NCBI GenBank assembly: GCA_905182335.1
Contig: CAJJBE010000002.1
Span: 535,501 to 599,500 of the forward strand
Direction: 5' to 3'
DNA from: Flavobacteriales bacterium UBA4466
GTDB taxonomy: Bacteria > Bacteroidota > Bacteroidia > Flavobacteriales_D > Crocinitomicaceae
DNA: 64,000 nucleotides
In this document: positions 55,075 through 63,386 of the stretch, one piece after another
Position numbering within the stretch: the stretch's first letter is position 1
How the letters are laid out: each line of letters opens with the position of its first letter
Position numbers and translations under genes: made by a program
Notes under the pieces: generated by a model
What the model was told of the DNA's origin: nothing
Seen by the model: only the letters and a program-made list of their open reading frames with translations
Database searches by the model: none

Positions 55075-55259
55075 GTGAAAGAATTACGGTTTGTGACTAA
55101 TAGAGAGATAAGGGAAGAGTTTAGGGTAGTGAGGGATTAGTTATTTATTTGGGTGATTAAAGAAGCTATTCCTCCAACGCTTTCAAAGCCATCAAGACTT
55201 TCAAAATTTGGTTTGATTTTGCTCCCGTCAAGGTCCCAAAAAATTTGAAAGTCTAGTGT

Positions 55260-56735
55260 TCAAACCCGCCTTAAAACTTCTAAAATCTTTACCATAGCAA
55301 ACGTATCCATTTCACAGTAAGCCAGTAAATCCTTTCTTGTTTTCAATGCATCTCCTTCAAAGTTCCCTTGGACCATCTGAGAGAATGTGTTACTTGCTGT
55401 TCCCCCTTCTTTTATATTAAGATCCTTGTATGATAGCTCTGGAACCATTGCTGGTAAAACCTTCTTAATTGAATATGACCCCTGCATAGAAGGTGTATAA
55501 TACACTCTATCTCGGAATGGAACCATTAAATCCTTCAAGCGATTGATGATGTTTAATATTGGAAGTTTATGTTTTGGGGAGAATTCAATTAGATCGAATA
55601 ACTTTCCTCTTTCAAACCCAATGTTATAAACGAGTACATCTCCAGATTCACCACAATCATAAATCATCTGCTCTATGAATTTCACACGTGGATCTTCTCC
55701 ATTTACTTCTGCCAAGTATTCTCTATGGTCTAATTGGCCATCATTGTTCTCAATATGTAATGAATATTGAAATACCAAGTGTTGATAAGGGCGACTTCCA
55801 TCAAATACAGGAACCGCAGAGGAGAAAGTCTCGAAATCTAAATGGTAGATTGGATAATTAAGCTCACCTACAAACTTCTGAACAGCTTCTTTGTCGATGA
55901 ATGACTCATTATTCAATTCACTTTTGACTTGCATCCATTGCTTCTCATTCAAAGAAAAATTATTTGGTATATCCTGAAAATTAAATCCGTTATTTTCTAA
56001 TAATTCATATTTCTTTTTTGAGCTAAGACGCGCAATATTAAATATTGAATATTCTGGAATATGCTTCCAGCAATGCCCCGAAAAATCACACTGATATGGA
56101 GATTTACAGTGCTTTCCAATAGCTACTTCAGGTTCTTTATCTTGTTTTAAAATCTTCTTTAAGTGATTAACTTGATTTGGGATTTTAGCCAAGTGATTTT
56201 GTACTCTTTCTAAAACAGACTCAATAGTGAATAATTGATGAACATCAATGGGACCGTTCTTTACGTATTGGTTATTAATGTGAACAATAGAAATATCTTT
56301 TAAGTCAATTCCTGAATTGGTTATGCAGTAATATTGAATAGAAGCATCTAATTCATAGGTTTCACTCACTTTTGTAGAGCTCTTTACCTCATATGCTCTC
56401 CATCCACCATCATGATTAACAAGTATGTCTAAAGCTGCTAAAACTCCATTAAACTGAAATGCTGCTTCATAAATTACTTTAGTTCCTTTTTCTATTTCTT
56501 CTTGAGTTCGTATAACTGCCTTTTGAAAGTCGAAATAGCTTTCTGGTGTACAATCTACTCCTCCAGGAAATAATTCACAAGCTAGCTCTCCAACAGAAGT
56601 TCCTTGGGCAAAAATCGCTTCTTTTGACGCATCTAAATCATCTCTTAGATCTTTACGGTGCTTATGGAAGTACAATGCTTTATTGCATTGCAGGCCTTTA
56701 ATAAAGGTAGATTTAGATAGAATATGTTTTTCCAT
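55260..56735 (-). CDS. DUF2779 protein (RecB-like nuclease/3'-exonuclease-like)
   Basis: 491 residues from the ATG at 56735 (a TTG precedes by four codons). It starts with LSKSTFIKGLQCNKALYFHK, continues with QGTSVGELACELFPGG and a PD-(D/E)XK-like part YEVKSSTKV (Glu and Lys visible). A cysteine group (CKSPYQCDFSGHCW) matches iron-sulfur-like clusters of Cas4/RecB relatives. A C-terminal DEDD-like part follows (YHLDFETFSSAVPVFDG, VYNIGFERGKL and AYCEMDTFAMVKIL). This matches DUF2779, proposed to be a nuclease. Its place in an accessory region fits a defence or mobile role. Confidence 0.82.
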   Translation of the reverse strand: MEKHILSKSTFIKGLQCNKALYFHKHRKDLRDDLDASKEAIFAQGTSVGELACELFPGGVDCTPESYFDFQKAVIRTQEEIEKGTKVIYEAAFQFNGVLAALDILVNHDGGWRAYEVKSSTKVSETYELDASIQYYCITNSGIDLKDISIVHINNQYVKNGPIDVHQLFTIESVLERVQNHLAKIPNQVNHLKKILKQDKEPEVAIGKHCKSPYQCDFSGHCWKHIPEYSIFNIARLSSKKKYELLENNGFNFQDIPNNFSLNEKQWMQVKSELNNESFIDKEAVQKFVGELNYPIYHLDFETFSSAVPVFDGSRPYQHLVFQYSLHIENNDGQLDHREYLAEVNGEDPRVKFIEQMIYDCGESGDVLVYNIGFERGKLFDLIEFSPKHKLPILNIINRLKDLMVPFRDRVYYTPSMQGSYSIKKVLPAMVPELSYKDLNIKEGGTASNTFSQMVQGNFEGDALKTRKDLLAYCEMDTFAMVKILEVLRRV

Positions 56736-56787
56736 TTTATAAATCAAAAAATCAATTTACTAATAATATATATGGTTTTAATCATGC

Positions 56788-56804
56788 ACGTAAATAGTTT
56801 ACGT
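56788..56804. promoter_or_regulatory. ACGTAAA/TTTACGT hairpin or operator
   Basis: A perfect 7-bp inverted repeat with spacer TAG lies in the 107-bp gap between the divergent genes starting at 56735 and 56843. It could be an operator for either. Confidence 0.4.
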
Positions 56805-56842
56805 TGTCAGACCGTAATTTTAATTTATTAAAAATAGAGATT

Positions 56843-57268
56843 ATGGCATTAAAAGTTATCAGATACAAACACTATGGAAAGTTTAAGGGAGAATATATTC
56901 AGCGTTATGAGAATCTAAATATGTATTGGTCATTTTATGAGTTAAGTAACGGTAATATTATTGAGTTTTATTTGCGAGAACAGTGGTGGAGAGATGAATT
57001 TGTTAAAATTGATCAGGAGTATACCTGTGCACTTACATTATCAAAATCAGGCAAAGTAATTAGAGAGTATAAATTTGGAATGGATATTTCAGACTGGGTT
57101 TCTGTTGGACTTGAAGATTCAGATATTCGACCAGCAAATATAGAAGAAGTAAGGTGTGTTAATAATTTCTTCTACAGGCATGTCTATGAAAAAAGAGAGC
57201 AGGAAAGTGACGTGGTAGTAGTTTCGAACGAGATGATTTTTAATCTAAATAAAGTAACCTGGAATTAA
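56843..57268 (+). CDS. Hypothetical protein
   Basis: 141 residues from the ATG at 56843 (GAGATT precedes it; the frame opens earlier at a TTG). Sequence MALKVIRYKHYGKFKGEYIQ, then WWRDEFVKID and FGMDISDWVSVG. It looks like a small soluble mixed alpha/beta protein. No family recognised. A short GGAATTAA/TTAATTCC hairpin overlaps its stop. Confidence 0.55.
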   Translation: MALKVIRYKHYGKFKGEYIQRYENLNMYWSFYELSNGNIIEFYLREQWWRDEFVKIDQEYTCALTLSKSGKVIREYKFGMDISDWVSVGLEDSDIRPANIEEVRCVNNFFYRHVYEKREQESDVVVVSNEMIFNLNKVTWN

Positions 57269-57284
57269 TTTAATTCCTAGAAAA

Positions 57285-57330
57285 GGAAATATTTAGATTT
57301 AACCTTGCCTTTTAATTTGTCGTAATAGAT
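57285..57330 (-). pseudogene. Serine recombinase scrap
   Basis: On the minus strand a short stretch reads YDKLKGKVKSK, against YDKLKGKVQTK in the recombinase at 42973-44217. The DNA around it is also alike (TTGCCTTTTAAtTTGTCGTAA). It is too short to prove on its own but matches a third insertion of the same recombinase type. Confidence 0.35.
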
Positions 57331-57439
57331 ATAGCAATAACTGTGTGCCTTCAGAATAGAACTGCTAAACAAATAGGGTAGAGATAGGCTGGACTAAATG
57401 AAGGGAGAGGGTATCAATAAAGTATAAAAATAAAATAAT

Positions 57440-57461
57440 AGTCTCTTCAAAGAGACTTTTT
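57440..57461 (+). terminator. Terminator or attenuator hairpin
   Basis: AGTCTCTT-CA-AAGAGACT followed by T5. It ends 12 bp before the ATG at 57474, so it either ends the previous transcript or attenuates the next gene. A related palindrome, AGTCTCCTCGAGGAGACT, closes the gene at 57804 (57969-57986). Confidence 0.6.
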
Positions 57462-57473
57462 AAAACAGACACA

Positions 57474-57782
57474 ATGGATTATAAAAAAGAAGTATTAGAA
57501 CACACAAGTACTGAGATAAAAACGAATTGGATTGGGGGTATGTATGACATAGAGGTTGGGACATCGAACACGTCAGATGGGTATACGCTATACTACATTC
57601 AGTCAATTAACCATCCCCTAGATATACAAGAACACGTGTACTACGATGAAGATAATTTTAGAGAAGCACTGCAAAAACATATCTCTTTAGAGTGGGGTGA
57701 GACAATACTTTTTTGGGATGAGGATATATTAGAACTTATAGACTGGGAGGAGATTTATGATGAACTACATATTAAGAGATAA
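57474..57782 (+). CDS. Hypothetical protein
   Basis: 102 residues, acidic (DYKKEVLEHTSTEIKTNW, YYDEDNFREALQKHIS, LIDWEEIYDELHIKR). No signal peptide. Not recognised. It is followed after 21 bp by a 64-residue gene on the same strand. Confidence 0.5.
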   Translation: MDYKKEVLEHTSTEIKTNWIGGMYDIEVGTSNTSDGYTLYYIQSINHPLDIQEHVYYDEDNFREALQKHISLEWGETILFWDEDILELIDWEEIYDELHIKR

Positions 57783-57803
57783 TTAATTTAAAACAGAACA
57801 GGT

Positions 57804-57998
57804 ATGAAAGACAGATGGGTAATATATGATAGAGGGAACGATAGTTTCCTTAGGTATTTAGACAACGGACAGACTGTGTTCTTCGATAGTGAGGACGCTG
57901 CTAACAATGATTGCTATGGTAACGAGGAGGTGTTACTATATGAGGATAATTATTTTTTTCATAAGAGAAGTCTCCTCGAGGAGACTATTAATAAATAG
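57804..57998 (+). CDS. Hypothetical small protein
   Basis: 64 residues (MKDRWVIYDRGNDSFLRYLD, FFDSEDAANNDCYG). The start MxxRWVIYDxGNxxFLRY resembles small DUF proteins found in phage-related DNA, but no family is assigned. The 18-bp palindrome AGTCTCCTCGAGGAGACT lies in its last codons and could act as terminator. Confidence 0.5.
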   Translation: MKDRWVIYDRGNDSFLRYLDNGQTVFFDSEDAANNDCYGNEEVLLYEDNYFFHKRSLLEETINK

Positions 57999-58017
57999 AA
58001 CAGATGGATGTAAAAAA

Positions 58018-58100
58018 AATTAAATCCTCCAAAAAATCTTGAACTCTCACCATTAGGTTTCACAAAGTTCCATTCTATAAGGTTTGAGACTTTTTTGTTC
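58018..58100. repeat. Dispersed repeat R, copy 1
   Basis: The core AATCCTCCAAAAAATCTTGA, then ACTCTCACCATTAGGTTTCA, is shared with copies at 60655-60741 and 63387-63446. The right part (AAAGT...ACTTTTTT) matches the terminator hairpin of copy 2 in degraded form. It overlaps the end of the 54-residue gene. Confidence 0.7.
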
Positions 58101-58239
58101 TATCCCTTAACTTTATAGCAACTTTTTCTAAGGTTAAAATTATTTCTTCCTGACTAGGAAGCCTTCCTTCTTGTTTTAATTTTTGAATAATTTCTTTCAT
58201 TTTTTTAGGATTTAATTTTTCTGTCTTAGACGTTTCCAT
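58075..58239 (-). CDS. Small 54-residue protein
   Basis: The frame starts at ATG 58237-58239 and overlaps the previous gene's end by 14 bp. Sequence METSKTEKLNPKKMKEIIQK, then LKQEGRLPSQEEIILTLEKV. It is a basic, helical protein. Its overlap with the gene before it suggests translational coupling, and it is probably the fourth gene of the minus-strand operon 59212-58075. Confidence 0.55.
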   Translation of the reverse strand: METSKTEKLNPKKMKEIIQKLKQEGRLPSQEEIILTLEKVAIKLRDRTKKSQTL

Positions 58240-58609
58240 AATGTTGAATTTTATTTGGGATAAATTTTTTATCGTTTTTATTTATTTTGTGTAAGGATAA
58301 TCCTGAAACACTTCCTGACAAGACTGATTTTGAGAGAACGGCTATAACTTTTTCACCATTAAAAAAACCAGTAATCTTATTTAATTCAGGGTGAATTCCA
58401 AATTGAGAGCCTATAAATAACGGAAATCTATTAGGTTCTATTTTTATGAAATCATCAAGCTCAACAATATCTATGAGTTCGTTATCAATCTCAAAATATG
58501 GATAACCTTTTTTTAGGCGTTTAAATCTTTTGTCACCGGACTCTATGTCAGTTTTAAACTTCTTTATCCAATATTTGGTCCAAGGCTTATCAATTATTGA
58601 CTGGGACAT
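58226..58609 (-). CDS. Hypothetical protein
   Basis: 127 residues (MSQSIIDKPWTKYWIKKFKT, then KGYPYFEIDNELIDIVELDD and PLFIGSQFGIHPELNKITGF). No signal peptide and no known motif. It overlaps both neighbours in the operon by 14-16 bp. Confidence 0.55.
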   Translation of the reverse strand: MSQSIIDKPWTKYWIKKFKTDIESGDKRFKRLKKGYPYFEIDNELIDIVELDDFIKIEPNRFPLFIGSQFGIHPELNKITGFFNGEKVIAVLSKSVLSGSVSGLSLHKINKNDKKFIPNKIQHYGNV

Positions 58610-58818
58610 ATTTTTCTTTTTATAATTTCTATATTAAAGTTTTCTCGCTTGTGTGCGATTTCTTTGTTGTTCAACTCCGATAAAGAATAAACCTGCTCAA
58701 AAGATATATGGTCGATTACTTTACCTGAATATTCTCCTGCAGGAACCTGTAGATCTTTAAAGTCTATTTTGATAATATATTCTCCTTTTACTAACATGAT
58801 TTTAATTTTACTATTCAT
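58594..58818 (-). CDS. Hypothetical small protein
   Basis: 74 residues, beta-strand-rich (IKIMLVKGEYIIKIDFKDLQ, PAGEYSGKVIDHISFEQVYS). Overlaps the 3' end of the upstream gene by 8 bp. Not recognised. Confidence 0.55.
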   Translation of the reverse strand: MNSKIKIMLVKGEYIIKIDFKDLQVPAGEYSGKVIDHISFEQVYSLSELNNKEIAHKRENFNIEIIKRKICPSQ

Positions 58819-59212
58819 GAACTTTTTCTATTGTATACCTTACAAATTTAGGCTCAATCTCTAAGGTTATTGAAAGCCATGTACTATCTGAATCATCTAA
58901 TCTCCAACCATGCCTTACGTAGTCATCTTCATCTAGAACATAGTAGTTGCAGTTAGAGGAAAGTAGTTTATTCATGTTGTGTTTCTTGTCTCTAAAAACT
59001 ATTTGTACCTCTCTGTAGTGAGGGTCTAAAATGCCTAGATTGTTTTCCTCTAGTTTTTTTCTACACATTGATATTAGATCCTCTCTAACATTATCGATAT
59101 TTGCATCATAATTTTTTGTAATAAGAAGAACTGTTTCTTTTTTTACTGATCCTGACTGTGCGGCTACCATCCCTGTGGTAAACATCGCTAATACTACCAT
59201 TAACTTTTTCAT
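58811..59212 (-). CDS. Exported protein, unknown, with structured leader
   Basis: 133 residues with a signal peptide (MKKLMVVLAMFTTGMVAAQ). The mature part (ETVLLITKNYDANIDNVRED, then NNLGILDPHYREVQIVFRDK) is a mixed alpha/beta domain. First gene of a four-gene operon with overlaps. A 157-bp structured leader lies directly before it. Confidence 0.6.
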   Translation of the reverse strand: MKKLMVVLAMFTTGMVAAQSGSVKKETVLLITKNYDANIDNVREDLISMCRKKLEENNLGILDPHYREVQIVFRDKKHNMNKLLSSNCNYYVLDEDDYVRHGWRLDDSDSTWLSITLEIEPKFVRYTIEKVHE

Positions 59213-59216
59213 GATT

Positions 59217-59373
59217 TATTTTTAATAGTTAAACAATACATCATCAAGAAGAACAAAGTGATACGCATATTAATTTTAGGTACGAACCTCTCATCTATTT
59301 TCCACCGTTCCCTGCTTTGGGTCGGTTGGCATTCCCGAAGGAATCTCTTGATGATATTTATATAATGAAGAAT
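59217..59373 (-). ncRNA. Structured 5' leader, copy 1
   Basis: On the minus strand, ATCATCAAGA and TCTTGATGAT form a closing stem. Within it lie ATTCC-TTCG-GGAAT, a stem CC(A)ACCG(A)CCC / GGG(AA)CGGTGG, and AGGT-TCGT-ACCT. It ends 4 bp before the ATG at 59212. Copy 2 at 60424-60580 has the same length with about 9 differences, nearly all in loops or linkers, so RNA structure appears conserved. The layout (stem, small hairpin, GCCAACC...GGTGG) recalls a SAM-type riboswitch but key parts are missing. Confidence 0.65.
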
Positions 59374-59390
59374 TAAATATTAGTAAGTTT

Positions 59391-60419
59391 TTATTTTTTC
59401 AAATATGAAAGAATTACTTCGTTATTAAGGAAAACTGAAAATTCTCCATAGTCACGATTACCAAATTTATGATTTACTTCATATCTATCTCCGCATTTTA
59501 CAAAGTCTAATATTTCAGAGTATTTCTGATTTTTAAACCAAATTTTCATGCTCTCAATTTCAGTTTCACTTGAAAATTTCATAACCAGTTTATTTTTCAC
59601 TTTTCCTTTAGCCTTACTTTGCATTTTAATGCCGTTTGAGGATAATGCTGAGTGAAAAACAGGAGAGTTTTTAAAAGTACTTTTTCGGTATATTTCATCT
59701 GTTAGTAGCCATCTTTTTTCATCGGGATAGTGATTTAACTTGAAAAAATTTGGATCAGTTAAAAAGTATGTTTCGTCAAACTCTTTATGAAACTTCTTAT
59801 CATAATATCCCGATGCCCACGTAATATCAGTTAAATACCAATTATTATTTAATTTCACTGCATTCCAAGCATGATTTGCATTAAGGGGTTGGTTGATATC
59901 CTTTCTAGCACTAGTTTTAGAAGAACCTACTATTACTTTACAATTTATCCCAGCCTCAATACACATCCGTTTAAGCAAATGAGAATATCCCTCACAAACT
60001 CCTTTTTTCTGTTTCAATATTTTGTCAGGATCGGTACCATATTTACCTTTTTTATATTTAATATTATCTGTAATCCACCTGAAAATAACTCTATAAATAT
60101 CATATTCGTTTGTTAATCCTCTTGTTAGCTCTCTTGTAATAAGACTAACAGACTTATATCTTTTTTTATGAAAATTGAGTGCGATACTGTCGGCTAAAGA
60201 ATAATCTAAAGTCTTTATTGAATCTAGTTGAGCAATACAATTAGATATCGTAAATGTTAGGAATATGGCTATTATATTTTTTATCCTTCGTGAGTTATTG
60301 TATTGAAAGTAAAAACTCTTTTTTTGTTTTAATTTTTCATCTTTCTTATCTTTTATGTAAAAAGATAGTGCTGAATCTTGTGCTGAAGAAATGTCGAAAT
60401 CTTTAATGTGTTTTTTCAT
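59391..60419 (-). CDS. Transglutaminase-like protein with N-terminal extension
   Basis: 342 residues. The transglutaminase core has the triad Cys in KGVCEGYSHLLKRM, His in NANHAWNAVKLNN and Asp in WYLTDITWASG, as in bacterial protease or amidase-type members. A hydrophobic export segment (IKNIIAIFLTFTISNCIAQ) is preceded by ~45 extra residues (MKKHIKDFDISSAQDSALSF), which is unusual for a signal peptide. No Met lies near the hydrophobic part. A copy of the 157-bp leader ends 4 bp before the start. Confidence 0.75.
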   Translation of the reverse strand: MKKHIKDFDISSAQDSALSFYIKDKKDEKLKQKKSFYFQYNNSRRIKNIIAIFLTFTISNCIAQLDSIKTLDYSLADSIALNFHKKRYKSVSLITRELTRGLTNEYDIYRVIFRWITDNIKYKKGKYGTDPDKILKQKKGVCEGYSHLLKRMCIEAGINCKVIVGSSKTSARKDINQPLNANHAWNAVKLNNNWYLTDITWASGYYDKKFHKEFDETYFLTDPNFFKLNHYPDEKRWLLTDEIYRKSTFKNSPVFHSALSSNGIKMQSKAKGKVKNKLVMKFSSETEIESMKIWFKNQKYSEILDFVKCGDRYEVNHKFGNRDYGEFSVFLNNEVILSYLKK

Positions 60420-60423
60420 AATG

Positions 60424-60580
60424 TATTTTTAATAGTTAAACAATACATCATCAAGAAGAACTAAGTGATACGCATATTAATTTTAGGTGCGAACCTCTCA
60501 TCTTTTTTCCACCGTGCCCTGCGTTGGGTCGGTTGGCATTCCCTAAGGAAACTCTTGATGATAATTATATAACGAAGAAT
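60424..60580 (-). ncRNA. Structured 5' leader, copy 2
   Basis: Same length and position relative to its gene as copy 1. The stems are kept: ACCG/CGGT, AGGT-TCGC-ACCT and ATCATCAAGA/TCTTGATGAT. Loops differ (AACGCA for AAAGCA, TTAG for TTCG, TCGC for TCGT). Confidence 0.65.
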
Positions 60581-60654
60581 AAAATGATTTATTTTAAATA
60601 AATTTAAAATAAAGACTAATGGCCTATCTTTTCTGAAAAGTTTGGGTAATATTA

Positions 60655-60741
60655 AAACAATTTCAAATCCTCTAAAAAGTTTGAACTCTCACCATTGGAG
60701 GTCACAAAGCACCATTCCAACTAGGTTTGGTGCTTTTTTTA
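60655..60741. repeat. Dispersed repeat R, copy 2, with terminator hairpin
   Basis: Core AATCCTCTAAAAAGTTTGAA, then CTCTCACCATTGGAGGTCAC. It ends in AAAGCACCA / TGGTGCTTT with a T-tract, a good intrinsic terminator (60706-60741). Confidence 0.75.
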
Positions 60742-60833
60742 TTTTATCCATTTATGATTATTTGGGTTGTCGAACCAAAACAACTTCAATAGTTGTAACA
60801 GTTTGGAGGTAGACAAAGCGGCAGCTAAAAAAG

Positions 60834-60878
60834 GTAGTAGAAGTAAAAAGTCCAATAGATTCTTTAAATTTAGGTTAA
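60834..60878 (+). pseudogene. Second tyrosine-recombinase tail fragment
   Basis: VVEVKSPIDSLNLG followed by TAA at 60876-60878. It matches [13 protein letters not shown] at 44339-44380, and the DNA is nearly the same over 27 bp. The frame upstream is disrupted by a stop. Confidence 0.6.
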
Positions 60879-60881
60879 ACC

Positions 60882-60928
60882 TATAACGTGGATAAAGTGC
60901 ACTAGTGCACTTTATCCACTTGTTATGA
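60882..60928. repeat. Perfect 32-bp palindrome with attC-like ends
   Basis: 60888-60919 is a perfect palindrome (half: GTGGATAAAGTGCACT). TATAAC precedes it and GTTATGA follows, similar to the inverse core and core of an attC site. It starts 3 bp past the recombinase tail stop. No T-tract follows, so it is not a typical terminator. Confidence 0.5.
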
Positions 60929-60974
60929 GTAACTGAAACTTACTATCTTAGAAATATACTACACTCGAAGCGAT

Positions 60975-63239
60975 ATGAAATATACATTCCTTTTTTTTTC
61001 AATATTATTTTCTCTCAGCAGCTTCTGCCAGGGAACCTTTCATAAATATTACGGCGGTTCAGCAGAAGAATATGGCTATTCCTTCAAAGAAACACCAGAT
61101 GGTGGATTCGTGGTCTGCGGTCGAACATTCTCTTTTGGGACAGGTGGTTGGGATGGTTATGTTTTAAAATTGGATTCTGCCGGGGATACGCTTTGGACAA
61201 AATCGTATGGAAATACACAATATGATGAGATCCAGGACATCGATCTCACCTCTGACGGAGGATACATAATGACAGGCCATACTTGGACAACAGATTGGGC
61301 CGGAGATGTTTATTTGATCAAACTTGATGCATTAGGAAATATAGAATGGGATCAAACGTATGGTGGAGCAATAGGGTTTTCAGATAAAGGATACAGCGTT
61401 CGGCAGACGACCGACGGAGGGTACGTTATTTCTGGAACAACTGAAACCTACGGACTTGGTGGTGATGATGTTTACGTAATAAAAACAAGTAGTGTTGGGG
61501 CCATTGAGTGGACGAAGACAATTGGCACAGTTGGAACAATTGAGGCGGGTAGAGAAATTGAACAAACCTCGGATGGTGGATATATTATTACCGGTTATAC
61601 TGATGGATCAGGTGTGAGTTTTTACGATGTATACCTAGTAAAGCTGAATTCGGTAGGTACAGTACAATGGAGTAAAACATATGGAGGAAGTTCATACGAC
61701 TTCGCTTATACTGTTGAAGAAACGTCAGACAATGGCTTTATTCTCGGTGCAACTACCAATAGTTTTGGCGCTGGAAACTGGGATGCTTATCTAATTAAAA
61801 CGAACTCAACAGGTGTTTTGGAATGGTCTAAAACGTACGGAATGTCTGGAGAGGATCGTGTCCAAGCTGCGAAACAAACGAGTGATGGTGGCTATATTTT
61901 ATGTGGGAGATCAAACAGTTTTGGAGCGGGTGATTTTGATGCAACACTTCACAAAACAGATGCAGCTGGAACACTGCAATGGACGAAAGCTTATGGAGGA
62001 ATTTCAGAAGATCAAGCATGGCACGTGAGTGAATACAGTACTGGAGGATACGCCCTTTGTGGATATTCGTATAGTTTTGGAGCGGGTTCGAGAGATATTA
62101 GTATGATAAAAACCGATGGTTCAGGAAACTCAGGTTGTAATGAAACTTCTGGAGCGTTCACAACAACGACGCCAAGTACTGTTTCTGGAGTTCTTGGTTC
62201 CTACGGCTCCGGTGGTGGGTTAAACGCCGTTCCAACCGCATACGGATCTACTCCTACAACAATAACTGTCCAATGTGAAACAGCTTCTTGTTCGGTGGTA
62301 TCAGACTTCACAGTAAGCAATAACGCAATTTGTGAAGGCGGAATCATTACTTTTTCGAACAGCTCTACAGGTGGAATTGCCTACCAATGGATTCTTGATG
62401 GCGTTGCTTTTAGTACGGCGACAAATACATTTAATATATTTAATACGACAGGCTCATTTACAATGGTATTGGTAGCGACTGATGGTGCTTGTTTTGACAG
62501 TACTTCGGTTGTTATTGACGTAAATGCTCCATCAGTAGTAACAGACGTTCAATCAGCTTGTGACACTTACACTTGGATGGACGGAAATACATATGCTACA
62601 AGCATAAACACACCTACTTGGACACTCACTAACGGATTAGGTTGTGATTCCATCGTTATACTCGATTTGACAGTTAATTATTCAAACACCGGAATGGATG
62701 CACAAACTGCCTGTGATTCATACACTTGGGTAGATGGAAACAGCTATACCAATTCAACAAACACTCCAACATGGAACTTGACTAATTCAGCTGGTTGTGA
62801 TTCATTGGTAACACTTAAACTCACGATTAATTCGAGCTCATCTGCATCGATTATAGAAACGGGGATTGATAACTATACCGCACCAAGTGGAGCGATATTT
62901 ACAGCTTCAGGGATTTATAATGATACGATTCCAAATGCAGCTGGTTGCGATAGCATTATTACAATTGATTTGACATTGGGTTTCACCGGAATAAATAATC
63001 TCCAGTCAACATGGATAAAAATTTACCCAAATCCTGTAGAAAATATAATCCACTTTGATAATTTGGAGATGCTGGACAGCAAAGCAAAAATAAAGATTAC
63101 CAATAGTATTGGACAAGTCGTTTTCAATTCAAATGATTTAGAATCAACGCTTGACGTTTCCTATTTACCTGCAGGAGTCTATATTGTGTTTATAATGGAC
63201 ACTAAAATTGAACATGTGACTCGATTTGTAAAAAAGTGA
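60975..63239 (+). CDS. T9SS-sorted beta-propeller repeat protein
   Basis: 754 residues with a signal peptide (MKYTFLFFSILFSLSSFCQ). Eight or so repeats of about 48 residues (SDGGYIITGYTDGSG, DVYLVKLNSVGTVQWSKTYG) form a propeller up to about 385. A PKD-like domain (about 430-530) and two or three cysteine-containing repeats (SACDTYTWMDGNTY, TACDSYTWVDGNSY) follow. The tail (WIKIYPNPVENIIHFDN, YLPAGVYIVFIMD, THVTRFVKK-like end) is a T9SS type A sorting domain. Surface or secreted; likely binding or adhesion. Confidence 0.88.
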   Translation: MKYTFLFFSILFSLSSFCQGTFHKYYGGSAEEYGYSFKETPDGGFVVCGRTFSFGTGGWDGYVLKLDSAGDTLWTKSYGNTQYDEIQDIDLTSDGGYIMTGHTWTTDWAGDVYLIKLDALGNIEWDQTYGGAIGFSDKGYSVRQTTDGGYVISGTTETYGLGGDDVYVIKTSSVGAIEWTKTIGTVGTIEAGREIEQTSDGGYIITGYTDGSGVSFYDVYLVKLNSVGTVQWSKTYGGSSYDFAYTVEETSDNGFILGATTNSFGAGNWDAYLIKTNSTGVLEWSKTYGMSGEDRVQAAKQTSDGGYILCGRSNSFGAGDFDATLHKTDAAGTLQWTKAYGGISEDQAWHVSEYSTGGYALCGYSYSFGAGSRDISMIKTDGSGNSGCNETSGAFTTTTPSTVSGVLGSYGSGGGLNAVPTAYGSTPTTITVQCETASCSVVSDFTVSNNAICEGGIITFSNSSTGGIAYQWILDGVAFSTATNTFNIFNTTGSFTMVLVATDGACFDSTSVVIDVNAPSVVTDVQSACDTYTWMDGNTYATSINTPTWTLTNGLGCDSIVILDLTVNYSNTGMDAQTACDSYTWVDGNSYTNSTNTPTWNLTNSAGCDSLVTLKLTINSSSSASIIETGIDNYTAPSGAIFTASGIYNDTIPNAAGCDSIITIDLTLGFTGINNLQSTWIKIYPNPVENIIHFDNLEMLDSKAKIKITNSIGQVVFNSNDLESTLDVSYLPAGVYIVFIMDTKIEHVTRFVKK

Positions 63240-63386
63240 TACTCATGTTAGTTATCATTTGACCACCAGCGATATTAGATCTATATGTATGGTCGGTGAT
63301 ATTATTGAAATTGACTGTGTTACTAAAAGATAGAACACTATGTAAAAATCATTAAAATGACTTTTTATACCAAATATTATCTAATA

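Noticed and set aside
55075-55259. Short minus-strand frame (LTGAKSNQILKVLMALKALE)
   Set aside because: It follows a stop and matches no family that I recognise; could be a gene remnant but there is not enough to support it.
59217-60580. Direct call as SAM-I riboswitch
   Set aside because: The closing stem and part of the core order are alike, but the GGAGGGACTGGCCC-type part is missing and downstream genes do not fit.
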